From Magnetospirillum sp. SS-4 (GTDB lineage: Bacteria; Pseudomonadota; Alphaproteobacteria; Rhodospirillales; Magnetospirillaceae): 64,000 nt of DNA. The notes beneath the pieces were generated by a model. It saw only the letters and a program-made list of their open reading frames with translations. It did no database searches and was not told the DNA's origin. The position numbers were made by a program, and so were the translations under genes. Shown piece by piece: positions 42,890 to 53,252 of the stretch (position 1 is its first letter; every line of letters begins with the position of its first letter). The stretch spans positions 21,135 through 85,134 of the forward strand of contig NZ_CACVCH010000050.1 of NCBI RefSeq assembly GCF_902729425.1. Reading direction: 5' to 3'.

Positions 42890-43201
42890 ATGGATCGCAG
42901 CATAGAAAATGATGATTTTAATATTGAAGAGTATTTTTGTATATTTCACGGGGGTGGTGACTACAAGGTTACTGTGAAATTCAAAGACGGCTCCCCTGTG
43001 CCAGTCGCACGTGTTTCTGCAAGCTCAGAAAGCCTTGCTAAGTTTGTTTCAATATGTAGCGGTCCAGTCAATCCAGAGAACTGGATATCATTTGATGAGT
43101 GGGGGTTTCGCGTAGCATCATTTACTGTTAATTTTAGAAGAAAGACGGCAACAATTAAGCTTGTTGATGGCAACCATCGAGCCCAACGCGCAAGCGTTTA
43201 G
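42890..43201 (+). CDS. Hypothetical protein
   Basis: A 103-residue AT-rich protein (MDRSIENDDFNIEEYFCIFH; GDYKVTVKFKDGSPVPVARV; SFDEWGFRVASFTVNFRRK). Beta-rich, no family recognised. A start at 42872 is also possible. The upstream part was probably changed by the mobile-element debris. Confidence 0.45.
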   Translation: MDRSIENDDFNIEEYFCIFHGGGDYKVTVKFKDGSPVPVARVSASSESLAKFVSICSGPVNPENWISFDEWGFRVASFTVNFRRKTATIKLVDGNHRAQRASV

Positions 43202-43272
43202 CTTGATGACCTTGTAATCTGTGCATTTTTTTGCTTCCCCTGAGGCGCTTGATCCAGTGGTAAGGAGAGGAT

Positions 43273-45978
43273 ATGGACCTCGCTTTTGGCTGGCCGCTGG
43301 ACGGGCGGTGCCACCCGCTTACTGTTAATGGGGCCGATCATGCCCTGGGAAAGCCTGTCGTCGGCCCCACCGGCATGCTCTCAATCCTGGAGGTCTCCCT
43401 TGGCCTGACCCGCCCTGCGCTTCCCGCCGCCGTGCGTATCGCCCGGTATCAGGTTCGGATGAAAGTGGTGGATGATGGTCGGCGTTTCTTTTCAGGGTCG
43501 TTTGGCCGTGATGCCTGGGCGACGGCACGGCAGGTTCTTACGTGGCGCGACAGCCTTTTTGCCGCCGGATGGAATGGAGAGGCCGTGCCCGATGGCGGAG
43601 ATCGGCTGGTAACCTTGGCCGCGCTGGAGAAAGTAGGAGGCCTTCCGCTTGGAGCCTGTCCCGGCGAACGCTTGCAAACGGTAATCGCCGGGCTTTCTGG
43701 AAATTGCGATTGCGGTATTTCCCGCATTCGCCTTGTCACCGATGAAAGCGATCTGCCGCATCTGTGGCGAGTGATCCTGGGGAGCCTGAAATCCCGAGGG
43801 ATCGCCATCGAGAGGGAGAATATCTTACCTGCCGCGACAGGAACCGATCTCGCCGTCATCCAGTCAGCATTGCAGAGGGGCAAGGCGGACGGGACCTTCT
43901 CCGGTGATGGCAGCTTTTTGATCATCGATGCCGATGACGAATGGCAGGCTGCCGACGCGGTGGCCGGATGGCTGGGTTCGGGCCACAACACTGAGACCGT
44001 GCTTGTGCGGGGAAGCGGTTCCCCACCTCTGGATATGGCCTGCCAGCGCCTGGGGCTACCGAAACCAGGGTGGCACGAAGCGTCCCCCCATCGCAGCGTC
44101 TTGCAAGTCCTTCCCCTAGCGCTGGAGATTCTGTGGGAGCCGTTGAATGCGGCACGGCTTCTGGAATTCCTGACTCTTCCACGAAGCCCTATTCCTGGTT
44201 TTGTTGCCCGGCGTTTTGCCTCGGCTCTGATGGAAACCCCCGGCACCGGCGGCGAGGGATGGAATGAAGCGTGGAAGGGATGCCTTGAGAAGAAGGCCGC
44301 CAAGTTGCGCCAGGATGGGCTAGATGAGAACGAAATCGCCGAGGCATGCAAGGCGGTTGAGGGTGAGTGGCGGTTCTGGCTCCAACCCCGTCGGTTTCGG
44401 CCCGAAGATGGCCTTCCCGCGACCTTGATCCAGGAAACCTGTCGCAATATCGCCCAATGGGCGGCGGGCATCGGCAGGAACGATGGTGACTGTCTCTTTC
44501 TGACTGCCGCATCTCATGCCTCGGCACTGGGGGAGGCCGTCGCTTCCATGGGACTGGCCGCCATCCCAGCGGTTCAACTGGGGCGCATCGTCGATGCGGT
44601 CACCGCCGAAGGAGTTTCCGCCCCAGTGGGCAAGGCCGAAGCGGCACCATGGATGACGGTCGATGCTCCGGGCCAGATTTGGGGGCAGGCTGAAACGGTG
44701 ATTTGGTGGAACTTCACCGACACCACCATCTTGCCACCGCATCCGCCATGGTCCGCCGCTGAGATCAATGCACTTTCCAAGCTGGGCGTTCCTGTTGAAC
44801 CGGCTGAGAGTGCCATCCTGCGTGAAGCCGAGACCTGGCTGAATGCGGTGATGAATGCCCGGTCACGGCTCATCCTGGCCATGCCTCGGCGGTCGGGCGG
44901 AGAGACCGTGCCGCCCCATCCGCTCTGGCACGAAATCCACGCCCATCTTCAAGTCTTGAAAGCCGAGCAACACGCCATCATTCCGGCATCATTGCTGACA
45001 ACCCATGCTGCCGTATCGCTGGCGGGCAGGACGATAAATCGCCAGGCGAGGGCATATTCCACCTTGCCGCCATCCCGGCGAAGCTGGCCCGTCCCTGCCG
45101 GTTCGGTTCGTCGCAGGAAGAAGGAGTCCATCTCCAGTATTCGCAAGCTCATCGAATGCCCATTCGCCTGGGCGCTGAAATATGGCGCCAGGATCGGCTC
45201 CAGCGGCCTGCTGGCCCTTCCCGACGACGACAACCTCATCGGCACACTCGCCCACGCGGTGGTCGAAAAATTGTTCGCCATTCGCACCAACTGGGGTCCC
45301 GACGAGGCTGCGGGGGAAGCCGCCCGTCTTTTCGATGCCCTGGTCCCGGCCATTGCCGCACCGCTGCTTCGCCCTGGCTTCACTGTCGAGTATCGCAGGA
45401 GCAGAACCAGGGTAATCGACGCAATTCGCATGCTGGTTGGCGTGATCGCCGAGGCCGGGTTGACCGTCCGTGGATGCGAGGAGGAGGTTTCTGCTCCTTT
45501 CGGCCCCGATCAGGAATTCCGTGGCTTTATCGACCTTGCCCTGAAGGACGGGCGTGGACACTCGGTGATCCTGGACCTCAAATGGAACCGCTCCGACAAA
45601 TACCGTCGCAAGGAGCTTCGCGAGAATCAAGCAATGCAGTTGGCCGCCTACACCTGGCTGGAGGAGCAGGCTGGGCGTCGGGCCGTTGGTGCCGGATACT
45701 TCATGTTGCGTCAGCAATCCCTGATCTATAGCGAGCCCGATCCCTTTCCCGCAAGCCACCATGTTCCCGGAACCGATCTGGGCCAACTGTGGACCGAAAC
45801 ACAAGCTGCATATAACTGCTGGATGGCCGACATCGAAGCCGGAACCCTGGTGGCTCGTGGCGTGGAGGCAGAGGACGGGGCCGGTCCTGAAGACCCCATG
45901 CCCAGAATAGAACCCGGATGCCGGTTCTGCGATTACCGCCTCCTGTGCGGTGCCGAACTCGAGGAGAAGCGGAAATGA
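43273..45978 (+). CDS. AddB-like nuclease-helicase subunit
   Basis: A 901-residue protein after an AGGAGAGG site. The N-terminal two thirds are a degenerate helicase-like region without a clear P-loop. From about 620 on is a PD-(D/E)XK nuclease (LKWNRSD around 770 after SVILDLKW, QAMQLAAYTWLEE) with four cysteines placed for a 4Fe-4S cluster: one in IECPFAWALKYG and three in CRFCDYRLLCG. This matches AddB, the partner of AddA in double-strand break end processing. Divergent and shorter than typical chromosomal AddB, and in a defence island, so an anti-phage role is possible. Confidence 0.75.
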   Translation: MDLAFGWPLDGRCHPLTVNGADHALGKPVVGPTGMLSILEVSLGLTRPALPAAVRIARYQVRMKVVDDGRRFFSGSFGRDAWATARQVLTWRDSLFAAGWNGEAVPDGGDRLVTLAALEKVGGLPLGACPGERLQTVIAGLSGNCDCGISRIRLVTDESDLPHLWRVILGSLKSRGIAIERENILPAATGTDLAVIQSALQRGKADGTFSGDGSFLIIDADDEWQAADAVAGWLGSGHNTETVLVRGSGSPPLDMACQRLGLPKPGWHEASPHRSVLQVLPLALEILWEPLNAARLLEFLTLPRSPIPGFVARRFASALMETPGTGGEGWNEAWKGCLEKKAAKLRQDGLDENEIAEACKAVEGEWRFWLQPRRFRPEDGLPATLIQETCRNIAQWAAGIGRNDGDCLFLTAASHASALGEAVASMGLAAIPAVQLGRIVDAVTAEGVSAPVGKAEAAPWMTVDAPGQIWGQAETVIWWNFTDTTILPPHPPWSAAEINALSKLGVPVEPAESAILREAETWLNAVMNARSRLILAMPRRSGGETVPPHPLWHEIHAHLQVLKAEQHAIIPASLLTTHAAVSLAGRTINRQARAYSTLPPSRRSWPVPAGSVRRRKKESISSIRKLIECPFAWALKYGARIGSSGLLALPDDDNLIGTLAHAVVEKLFAIRTNWGPDEAAGEAARLFDALVPAIAAPLLRPGFTVEYRRSRTRVIDAIRMLVGVIAEAGLTVRGCEEEVSAPFGPDQEFRGFIDLALKDGRGHSVILDLKWNRSDKYRRKELRENQAMQLAAYTWLEEQAGRRAVGAGYFMLRQQSLIYSEPDPFPASHHVPGTDLGQLWTETQAAYNCWMADIEAGTLVARGVEAEDGAGPEDPMPRIEPGCRFCDYRLLCGAELEEKRK

Positions 45979-48900
45979 CCGGCATGGGACCTATCTCCGT
46001 GGTCAGCGCCGGCGCGGGGACCGGCAAGACCTATCGTCTTGGCACCGAGTACCTTTCGGCGGCCAAGGCTGGGATGTCACCCGCTCGCATCATTGCCACC
46101 ACTTTTACCGTCAAGGCCGCAGATGAACTGATCGAACGGGTCCGTGCCCGTCTGATCACCGAGGGGGAACCCCAGGCCGCTCAACTGGCCCTGGCCGGTC
46201 TGGTCGGCACGGTGAACAGCGTATGCGGTCGATTGATCGCGGAATTCGCCATCGATGCAGGCCTGTCGCCGGTCGCCGACGTCATCCCACCGGAAATGGC
46301 CGACACACTGTTTTCAGTGGCGGCCGAGGAAGCCATCAGCGGGCACGCGGACATCATTGAGCCCATTGCCGAACGCCTCTGCCAGGAGGATTGGCGAACC
46401 CACGTGCAATCAATCGTCAATCTCGCCCGATCCAACCGCATCGAGGCGCACGACCTGGCATCCTCCGCCACTCGTTCCTGGACAGGGCTGGAACCATTGC
46501 TTGCGCCTGTCGAATCCATGTCGGCCGAACACATGGACAGGACTTTGGCCACCACGCTTCAGGCGGCGATCAAGGCGATCGAGGCCAGCGGCGACCTATC
46601 GGCAACCACCACCAAGACCATGGACGAGGTTCTGCGTCCAGCAGCCCGTCGCCTCTCATCCGACCGACTGCTGGGCTGGGATGACTGGGCACGGATTTCA
46701 AAGATCAAGGTCGTGAAGGCAACCGAGGCCATCGTCGCTCCTCTGAAGGAAATGGCCGGACGGCACCCGTCACATCCCCGGCTGCGATCCGACATCGAAA
46801 CCTTTATCCGAGAAATCTTTGCCTGCGCCGCCGACGCACTGGACCACCTTTCGGATTACAAGCGGGAACGGGGCCTGCTTGACTTCGCGGATCAGGAAGC
46901 TCTCGCCCTCGACCTTCTTGGCCGGACAGATATCCAGGAACGGATCAGGGAGCGGTTCGACGTCCTGATGGTCGATGAGTTCCAAGATACCAGCCCGGTG
47001 CAGCTTGCAGTCTTCCTGGAACTGGCAAAGACGATGAAACGGTCGCTCTGGGTCGGCGACCAGAAGCAGGCGATTTTCGGGTTCCGCGAAACCGACCCAG
47101 CCTTGGTCAACGCCGTCATCGCCGATGTGCGACCGGCCACCGGGGGAACGGAAGAGTTCCTGGACGAATCGCGTCGTTCCCGCCCTTCCTTGGTCCGCTT
47201 CGCCAATACGGTATTCGGCGCGGCCTTTCCATCAAAGGGTATCGCAGCCGACAAGGTCGTGATTCCCAAGACCCACCGAGATGAACCAGATGGATTCGGG
47301 CCGGCTATTAACCACTGGGTGCTTGGCGGTAGAAACTGGTCGGCGGCACTCCTCGGGCTGGCAGGACGAATCGCCGCTTTGCTTGCCGCACCCGATGCCA
47401 CCCCGGTGATCGACCGAACCACTGGCCAGTCACGCCCCTTAAGGGGCTCAGACATCGCCGTGCTGTGCCGCTCCAACCTCCGCTGCAAGGAAGTCGCCAA
47501 TCTACTCGGTTCACTCGGGATTGCCTCCGCGATGCCCAGGGACGGGTTGATGGAGACACCAGAGGCGGCGATGGCCGTCGCCGCTCTTCGTTATCTGGTC
47601 GATTCCGACGATACCCTGGCGGTTGCCGAATTGCTTCATCTGGATGGCGAGGCCGACTGGCTGTCCCGGTGGCTCAGCGATGGGCCGGACGTCGTCAAGG
47701 CCGGATGCACGGCTGTCAAAGCCCTCGACAAGGAGCGGGCGGGTCTGTCGCACATCACGCCTGCGGAAGCACTGGACGTTGCCATCGGGGCAGCATGCAT
47801 CGATCAGCATGTGCGTGGATGGGACCGCCCAGGCGAGCGGCTTGCCAATCTTGATGCGCTGAGAAAGATCGCCGCCGCTTATGAGAGTGCCCGCAGGGCC
47901 GAACGTGGCGCAGCCACCGCCGCTGGCTTGGTCGCGCATCTCGCGCAGAAGCTTGAGAACGGTGGCGAGAGGCCCGCCTTTGAAGGAAACGACGCGGTTC
48001 GCATCCTGACCTACCACCGTTCCAAGGGGCTGGAATGGCCCATGGTCATCCTGGCCGACCTCCAGGATGGAGCCAAGCGTTCGCCGTTCGGCGTCTATTC
48101 CGAAGCCCCGGATCAAGGGTTCGATCCTTGGCGACCATTGGCCGGACGTTGGGTTCGATTCTGGCCATGGCCCTATGGTGCCCAGGGCAAGAATGTCTAT
48201 CTGGACCAGACAGCCTCCGCCAGCCCCGAGGCCGCCGCTCGAACAGAGGCAGAGGAAGCTGAACTCGTCCGCCTACTCTATGTCGGTGTCACCAGAGCCC
48301 GTGACTATCTGGTGTTCGCCAACTACGCCAAGAACGGGGCCGCCTGGCTCGACCTGCTGACTGATGCGGAAGGGCACACAGTCCTAAATCTGCCAGCGGA
48401 TTCTGCTCTATCGGAGATGGCAATTGCCGGAACCATCTTCCCCATCCAGGTGGAAGTCGTGGGCGAACCTATAGTGCCAGCCGTCAGCGGAGAACGGTCG
48501 GAAATCGCGTGGTTTGCTCCCAAACCATTCGAGGGCGATCCAGCCGAATTCCCACCGGCATGGCAATCGCCAAGCGCGGCGGCCGGAAGTGAATCTTTGC
48601 TGTCCGCGGAACCAGTACCTTCCAGCATAGGCGAAAGAATGCCTCTGACCGGACGCCCCGACATGACCATGCTCGGCGAGGCCATTCATGCCTTCCTGGC
48701 AGCGGATATACCACAACGACCAAGGCAGGATCGGCAGGAACAGGGGGCATCAATCCTGAGGAATTGGGGGGTTTCCGGCGTCGTTACGACTGATTCCCTG
48801 GTGGCCGCCGCCGACAATCTCCACCGGTTCGCCACCAACCACTGGCCTGGGGCGAAGCATCACCGTGAAGTTCCAATCATGGGAAGGGTTGGTGACCAAC

Positions 48901-49160
48901 GGATCAGCGGTCGCATTGATCTCCTGGTGGAAACGGATGATGGCTTCGTGATCATCGACCACAAGAGCTTTCCCGGTTCCGCCGACAGGTGGCCGCAGAA
49001 GGCGATGGAATATGCGCCCCAACTGGCGCTTTACGGTCGCCTGGTCCAGCAGGCGACCGGTAAGCCCGTCAAGGAATGCTTGGTCCACATGCCGGTAGCA
49101 GGGATCATGCTGACAGGGCTTCAATTTTTGGCAGCTGATCCCTTCACCGTTTCAACATGA
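45975..49160 (+). CDS. AddA-like UvrD helicase-nuclease
   Basis: A 1061-residue protein coupled to the AddB-like gene (ATGA). It has superfamily 1 motifs: I (SAGAGTGKT), Ia (ATTFTVKAADEL), II (LMVDEFQDTSPVQ), III (LWVGDQKQAIFGFR), V (ILTYHRSKGLEWPMVI) and VI (LLYVGVTRARDYLVFA). The C-terminal 150 residues form a PD-(D/E)XK nuclease (RIDLLVETDDGFVIIDHKSF, QLALYGRLV). Together with the AddB-like protein it should unwind and degrade DNA ends. Confidence 0.85.
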   Translation: MTGMGPISVVSAGAGTGKTYRLGTEYLSAAKAGMSPARIIATTFTVKAADELIERVRARLITEGEPQAAQLALAGLVGTVNSVCGRLIAEFAIDAGLSPVADVIPPEMADTLFSVAAEEAISGHADIIEPIAERLCQEDWRTHVQSIVNLARSNRIEAHDLASSATRSWTGLEPLLAPVESMSAEHMDRTLATTLQAAIKAIEASGDLSATTTKTMDEVLRPAARRLSSDRLLGWDDWARISKIKVVKATEAIVAPLKEMAGRHPSHPRLRSDIETFIREIFACAADALDHLSDYKRERGLLDFADQEALALDLLGRTDIQERIRERFDVLMVDEFQDTSPVQLAVFLELAKTMKRSLWVGDQKQAIFGFRETDPALVNAVIADVRPATGGTEEFLDESRRSRPSLVRFANTVFGAAFPSKGIAADKVVIPKTHRDEPDGFGPAINHWVLGGRNWSAALLGLAGRIAALLAAPDATPVIDRTTGQSRPLRGSDIAVLCRSNLRCKEVANLLGSLGIASAMPRDGLMETPEAAMAVAALRYLVDSDDTLAVAELLHLDGEADWLSRWLSDGPDVVKAGCTAVKALDKERAGLSHITPAEALDVAIGAACIDQHVRGWDRPGERLANLDALRKIAAAYESARRAERGAATAAGLVAHLAQKLENGGERPAFEGNDAVRILTYHRSKGLEWPMVILADLQDGAKRSPFGVYSEAPDQGFDPWRPLAGRWVRFWPWPYGAQGKNVYLDQTASASPEAAARTEAEEAELVRLLYVGVTRARDYLVFANYAKNGAAWLDLLTDAEGHTVLNLPADSALSEMAIAGTIFPIQVEVVGEPIVPAVSGERSEIAWFAPKPFEGDPAEFPPAWQSPSAAAGSESLLSAEPVPSSIGERMPLTGRPDMTMLGEAIHAFLAADIPQRPRQDRQEQGASILRNWGVSGVVTTDSLVAAADNLHRFATNHWPGAKHHREVPIMGRVGDQRISGRIDLLVETDDGFVIIDHKSFPGSADRWPQKAMEYAPQLALYGRLVQQATGKPVKECLVHMPVAGIMLTGLQFLAADPFTVST

Positions 49161-49448
49161 TCATGGGCCGGTCAATGGAAATGCCAAGATCTATGCTTGG
49201 TTTAACGGTTTCCCAGCTCCTATGGAGCATATCTGTTTGCCTATTCGCTGGGGGGTGTGCCTACCCCATTCCATTAATAAACACTGACGCACTCGCAGAA
49301 CCGGAAAGGACTATGGCCTTCAATAGAATTCTGAATAAGAGCGAGGTGGGAGACTCAATCACTTACACAGCAAATACCAGATCAATAGTTGGATCCTTCG
49401 CCATTATTTCAGCAAGTGCTGACTGTAAGGAGCTTCACGAGACCTTTG

Positions 49449-50605
49449 ATGGCTTATCCCGTTGTCCCAGGTAGTCAGGTTTCCTCCGCATCCGCGTGTT
49501 CGACACCGTCTTGACGCATGCCGCTGGCGGTCTTTCGTCGGCGGACGTTCTGCCTCACCGGTGCCGCTTCCTTGCTCGGATTCTGCTTTCCTGTGATATC
49601 CCAATAGGAGACGGGTGCGCTGTGCGCCGCCAACCCGAGAACCGTCTCGAAGGAAACGTGCCGATAAAAGCGACGGTTGTAGCGGAAGACGAATTCGTTG
49701 AGGTAGGCATCGATGTGCTGACGGTGAAGGCCGTGATAGGTCCCGAGGCTCCAGCGCTTCAGGAGGGCGAACACTCGGTGGATCCACTTGAGGGGAATGT
49801 GCGCCGCCATATTGCCGATGACGCGGGGGTCGTGCCGGTACTCGGCGATGCCGGGATAGGAGGCATGCCCATCGGTGACCAGCGTCGCGCCCGGCGCGAT
49901 GTTGGCCTTGATGAAGGCATGAATGTGCGGCGCGTGGTTGCTGGGAATGGCTGTGAGCCGGATTCGCCCCGAAAGGGTATCGAGGTATTTCTGCCCGAGA
50001 GCCTTGGGCTTCTGCGCCTTCCCGGTAGCCCGGTCGATGACCTCGACGGCACCGATGATGAGGAGCTTGCCGGTCTTGAGCGGGCTGTCCGGATCGGCGG
50101 CGGCGCGGAACGGCATCTCGGTCTGGTCGACCTCGACCACACCTTCCAGCGGATCGCGATTGGGATCGATCATTGAGCGTCGCAGTTTCTGCGCCAGCAA
50201 CCAGGCTGTCTTATAGGAACCAAGGTCCAGTTGCCCCATCAGCTGCTGCGCCGACATACCGTTGGAGTGGGTCGCCATCAGGTGGGCTGCCCAGAACCAC
50301 GTCGTCAGCGGCAGCTTGGTTCGGTGCAAGATCGTCCCTGCCGTCACCGAGGTCTGGCGTCCGCAGGCGATACACTCATAGGTATAGGCACGACTCTTCA
50401 GCAAGCACGAGCGGGTTCCGCCGCATTCGGGGCACGCGAACCCCTCCGGCCAGCGCCGCTCAAACAGGAAGAGCGCGCAGCTCGCTTCGTCCGGGAACCG
50501 ACGCTGGAATTCGAGGAGGGAGGCATATTTCCGGGCCATGCTGCCGGATTATGCCCCCACGGGCAGCCCTGCGCCAGCGGAACCTGGGACAACGGGATAA
50601 GCCTT
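49449..50605 (-). mobile_element. Second intact IS1595-family insertion sequence
   Basis: An 1157-base element. Perfect 22-base inverted repeats at 49451-49472 and 50582-50603 begin GGCTTATCCCGTTGTCCC. Target duplication GACCTTTG is at 49441-49448 and 50606-50613. It is related to but distinct from the element at 41015-42141 and is in the opposite orientation. Confidence 0.92.
49475..50539 (-). CDS. IS1595-family transposase
   Basis: A 354-residue transposase with N-terminal zinc ribbon (CPECGG, CIACG), DDE core (VVEVDQTEMPFR, LVTDGHASYPG, IHRVFALLKRW) and the FRYNRRFYRHVSFETVLG end. Same group as the 41081 transposase. Confidence 0.93.
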   Translation of the reverse strand: MARKYASLLEFQRRFPDEASCALFLFERRWPEGFACPECGGTRSCLLKSRAYTYECIACGRQTSVTAGTILHRTKLPLTTWFWAAHLMATHSNGMSAQQLMGQLDLGSYKTAWLLAQKLRRSMIDPNRDPLEGVVEVDQTEMPFRAAADPDSPLKTGKLLIIGAVEVIDRATGKAQKPKALGQKYLDTLSGRIRLTAIPSNHAPHIHAFIKANIAPGATLVTDGHASYPGIAEYRHDPRVIGNMAAHIPLKWIHRVFALLKRWSLGTYHGLHRQHIDAYLNEFVFRYNRRFYRHVSFETVLGLAAHSAPVSYWDITGKQNPSKEAAPVRQNVRRRKTASGMRQDGVEHADAEET

Positions 50606-50684
50606 GACCTTTGCATATTATAGCAGCCGCAGGGACCACTATCACAGGTTATGTTTGGTCGATGGCAAGTGGCAGGAGAAATGA

Positions 50685-51044
50685 AACCTGACCAAGGACA
50701 TTGAGCAATCCCTGGGCAGCAGCATGCAAGGGGGCCGATGACCTTGCTCCGAAACGGTGTACAGTTCAGCTAAGCTCCCATTGAGGCGCGATGAGGTGGC
50801 TCTTGATCCGGCCGGCGCGGCACCTGCTCCGGCGCGGTGGCTCCCTTTCTCTCCGGCGTTGACAGTAGAGCACGGTTGTTGGAAATATCTATTGGTCGAA
50901 GATCCTGGAAAACTCGGCATTCAAATGAACGTATTTACTGACAGCAAGTGGGACGAGGGGCCGTTTGAACTCAAGTAAACATAATTCGGCAGCATCCACG
51001 CAGATATGGTTGCGGTGGGTTGCGGTGCGAGTGGAGATAACAAG
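50685..51044. other. Gene-free gap before mcrB
   Basis: No ORF here has a ribosome site together with protein-like sequence, and no repeats or RNA genes are visible. Presumably it carries the mcrBC promoter. Confidence 0.4.
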
Positions 51045-53252
51045 ATGGCAGAAAATTCGACTGCGAGGCTTGGCTGGTTCGTCGGCGCCGCGTACAACCG
51101 CACTGAAGACCAGACGCCACGATTCCTCGCAGAAGGGGTGTGGGAGAACGGCTACGATGACGGGAATTACGGCGATCTCGTGCGCGCCATGCGGCCAGGC
51201 GACCGAATCGCTATCAAGTCGTCCTACACCCGCAAGCATAATTTGCCTTTCGACACCCGAGGCGCAACAGTCTCCGTGATGGCCATCAAGGCGATTGGCA
51301 CGATCACCGCCAATCTAGATGACGGCAAGCACGTGAAGGTTGATTGGACGCCCGTCTTTCCGCCCCGCGAATGGTATTTCTACACCAATCGCGCGACCGT
51401 CTGGCGCGTCCCGCCAGGCGGCTGGATGGAGGATGGGTTGCTCGCTTTCGCCTTCGATGGCCAATCTCAGGACATCGGCCGCTTCCGGAACGAACCGTTC
51501 TGGCGCGAGCGGTTCGGCGACGCGGGCGGCGAGCATCGTTTCCGTTGGACATCTTTCTACAGCGCCGTTGCGGCGAAGCTTCTCGACTATCGGAACGACC
51601 GGCCGCGCCTGCTCCAAGAGATAAAGACGATCGCTGGAGACCTCCCGGGCTTAAGCATCTACCTCAACGATCGCTATCTAGGCGGTGAAAGGGGACCATT
51701 GTTGGATATCTGCCCGTTCACCACGATGGGCATGTTCAATCGGTCCATGACGGACACCAACCGGCGCGCGATCGCAGGGGCGATCGCCAAGCTGTTCGGC
51801 CTAGAGGAGGAGCCGCCAGCTTCCTTCGAGGGCATACCAGTCCTGAACAATCAGAGGTCGTGGTTCTTCAGTTACAGCGACAAGCGCGGCGAAAGCGACA
51901 TCGACAAACTGTGGAATGTGTTCACTGCGGCGACGGCGTTCGTGGAGGTCGATCAACCAGAACAGCGGGAGGCGTTCATCACCGCATACGACGCAGCGGT
52001 CAATGTCTGGGGCGCATCATGGAACCTCTCGACTGGGCTCTACTGGTCGCATCCCTGGGAGTTTCCGACGCTCGACAGCAACTCGCGCGCGTTCCTGACG
52101 GGGCGGCTACAGATGCGGATCCCGACGATTGGACCGCAGAAGCCCTGTAGCGGCGCGACCTATCTCAAGCTCGTTGACGACCTGAAAGCGCGCTTCTACG
52201 AGGACAGCTACCCGGCGCACAGCTTCCCCGAACTGTCGCTCGCATCTTGGCGATACAAGTCGCCTGAGGAAGCGCAGGCCGAGCGCGGTGCAGCCGACCC
52301 TGCCTCGGCGGAAGATGAGGAAGAGTCCGTCGCGGCCGATCCCGTTCAGTCGCCAGCGCCTTCTGAACCGTATGACGTCGATGACATCCTGCGCGATGGC
52401 TGCTTTCTCGACCGTGATGAGATCGAGCGCCTGCTGGAGCGCCTGCGCACCCGCAAGAACCTGATCCTGCAAGGACCGCCGGGGACGGGAAAGACGTGGA
52501 TCGCCAAGCGCTTGGCATTCGCGCTGATGGGAGAGCGTGACGAGGCCCGTGTTCGCGCCGTCCAGTTCCACCCGAACTTATCCTACGAGGATTTCGTGCG
52601 GGGATGGCGGCCGGGCGGCAAAGGAAAACTAACCCTCGCGGACGGCGTCTTCATGGAGGCGATCCGCGCGGCGCTAGGCCGCCCGGATTCCCGCTTCGTC
52701 GTCATCATCGAGGAAATCAACCGAGGTAATCCCGCGCAGATTTTCGGCGAGCTACTGACGCTTCTCGAGGCCGGGAAGCGCACACCTCGCGAGGCGCTGG
52801 AGCTATGCTATCGGGATGCCGAAGGCAAGCGAAGCCCAGTGCATGTGCCTGAAAACCTGTTTGTCATCGGTACCATGAACATCGCTGATCGCTCACTTGC
52901 GCTCATCGACCTTGCGTTTCGCCGGCGATTTGCTTTCGTCGGACTCAAGCCGCAACTTGGGCCAGCTTGGCGACGCTGGGTGACGGAAAAAGGCGGCCTT
53001 GATCCCTCCCTCACTGAAGAAATCGAGCGGCGCATCCTCACCCTCAACGCGCAGATCGCGGAGGCGTTCGGCCGTCAGTTCGAGATCGGGCATAGCTATG
53101 TCACGCCAACTGCGAAGCTCGAGCCGGGCGCTACGCGGGAATGGTTCCGCCAGGTAGCAGAAACAGAGATCGGCCCGCTGCTCGAAGAATACTGGTTCGA
53201 CGCACCCAAATCGGCGCACGAGGCACTCGAACGGCTGCTACAGGGATGGTGA
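51045..53252 (+). CDS. mcrB: McrB-type AAA+ restriction subunit
   Basis: A 735-residue protein. The N-terminal 440 residues are the variable DNA-recognition part (FVGAAYNRTEDQTPRFLAEG; WEFPTLDSNSRAFLTG). The AAA+ domain has Walker A (LQGPPGTGKTW, about 480), Walker B (VVIIEEINRGN) and the McrB signature (GTMNIADRSLALIDLAFRRRF). McrB hydrolyses GTP and drives McrC to cut modified DNA. ATG 51045 is preferred because GGAGATAA precedes it. Overlaps mcrC by seven bases. Confidence 0.9.
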   Translation: MAENSTARLGWFVGAAYNRTEDQTPRFLAEGVWENGYDDGNYGDLVRAMRPGDRIAIKSSYTRKHNLPFDTRGATVSVMAIKAIGTITANLDDGKHVKVDWTPVFPPREWYFYTNRATVWRVPPGGWMEDGLLAFAFDGQSQDIGRFRNEPFWRERFGDAGGEHRFRWTSFYSAVAAKLLDYRNDRPRLLQEIKTIAGDLPGLSIYLNDRYLGGERGPLLDICPFTTMGMFNRSMTDTNRRAIAGAIAKLFGLEEEPPASFEGIPVLNNQRSWFFSYSDKRGESDIDKLWNVFTAATAFVEVDQPEQREAFITAYDAAVNVWGASWNLSTGLYWSHPWEFPTLDSNSRAFLTGRLQMRIPTIGPQKPCSGATYLKLVDDLKARFYEDSYPAHSFPELSLASWRYKSPEEAQAERGAADPASAEDEEESVAADPVQSPAPSEPYDVDDILRDGCFLDRDEIERLLERLRTRKNLILQGPPGTGKTWIAKRLAFALMGERDEARVRAVQFHPNLSYEDFVRGWRPGGKGKLTLADGVFMEAIRAALGRPDSRFVVIIEEINRGNPAQIFGELLTLLEAGKRTPREALELCYRDAEGKRSPVHVPENLFVIGTMNIADRSLALIDLAFRRRFAFVGLKPQLGPAWRRWVTEKGGLDPSLTEEIERRILTLNAQIAEAFGRQFEIGHSYVTPTAKLEPGATREWFRQVAETEIGPLLEEYWFDAPKSAHEALERLLQGW

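Larger units (their letters stand above)
49157..50684 (+). pseudogene. Lipoprotein gene split by IS1595
   Basis: The frame from 49157 has a signal sequence and lipobox (SVCLFAGGC) and reads to the IS at 49449. Removing the element and one GACCTTTG duplication restores an end reading AYYSSRRDHYHRLC then DGKWQEK and a TGA at 50682-50684. The present frame ends early within the IS end (DGLSRCPR). The mature start may be at the second or third Met. Function unknown. Confidence 0.65.
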
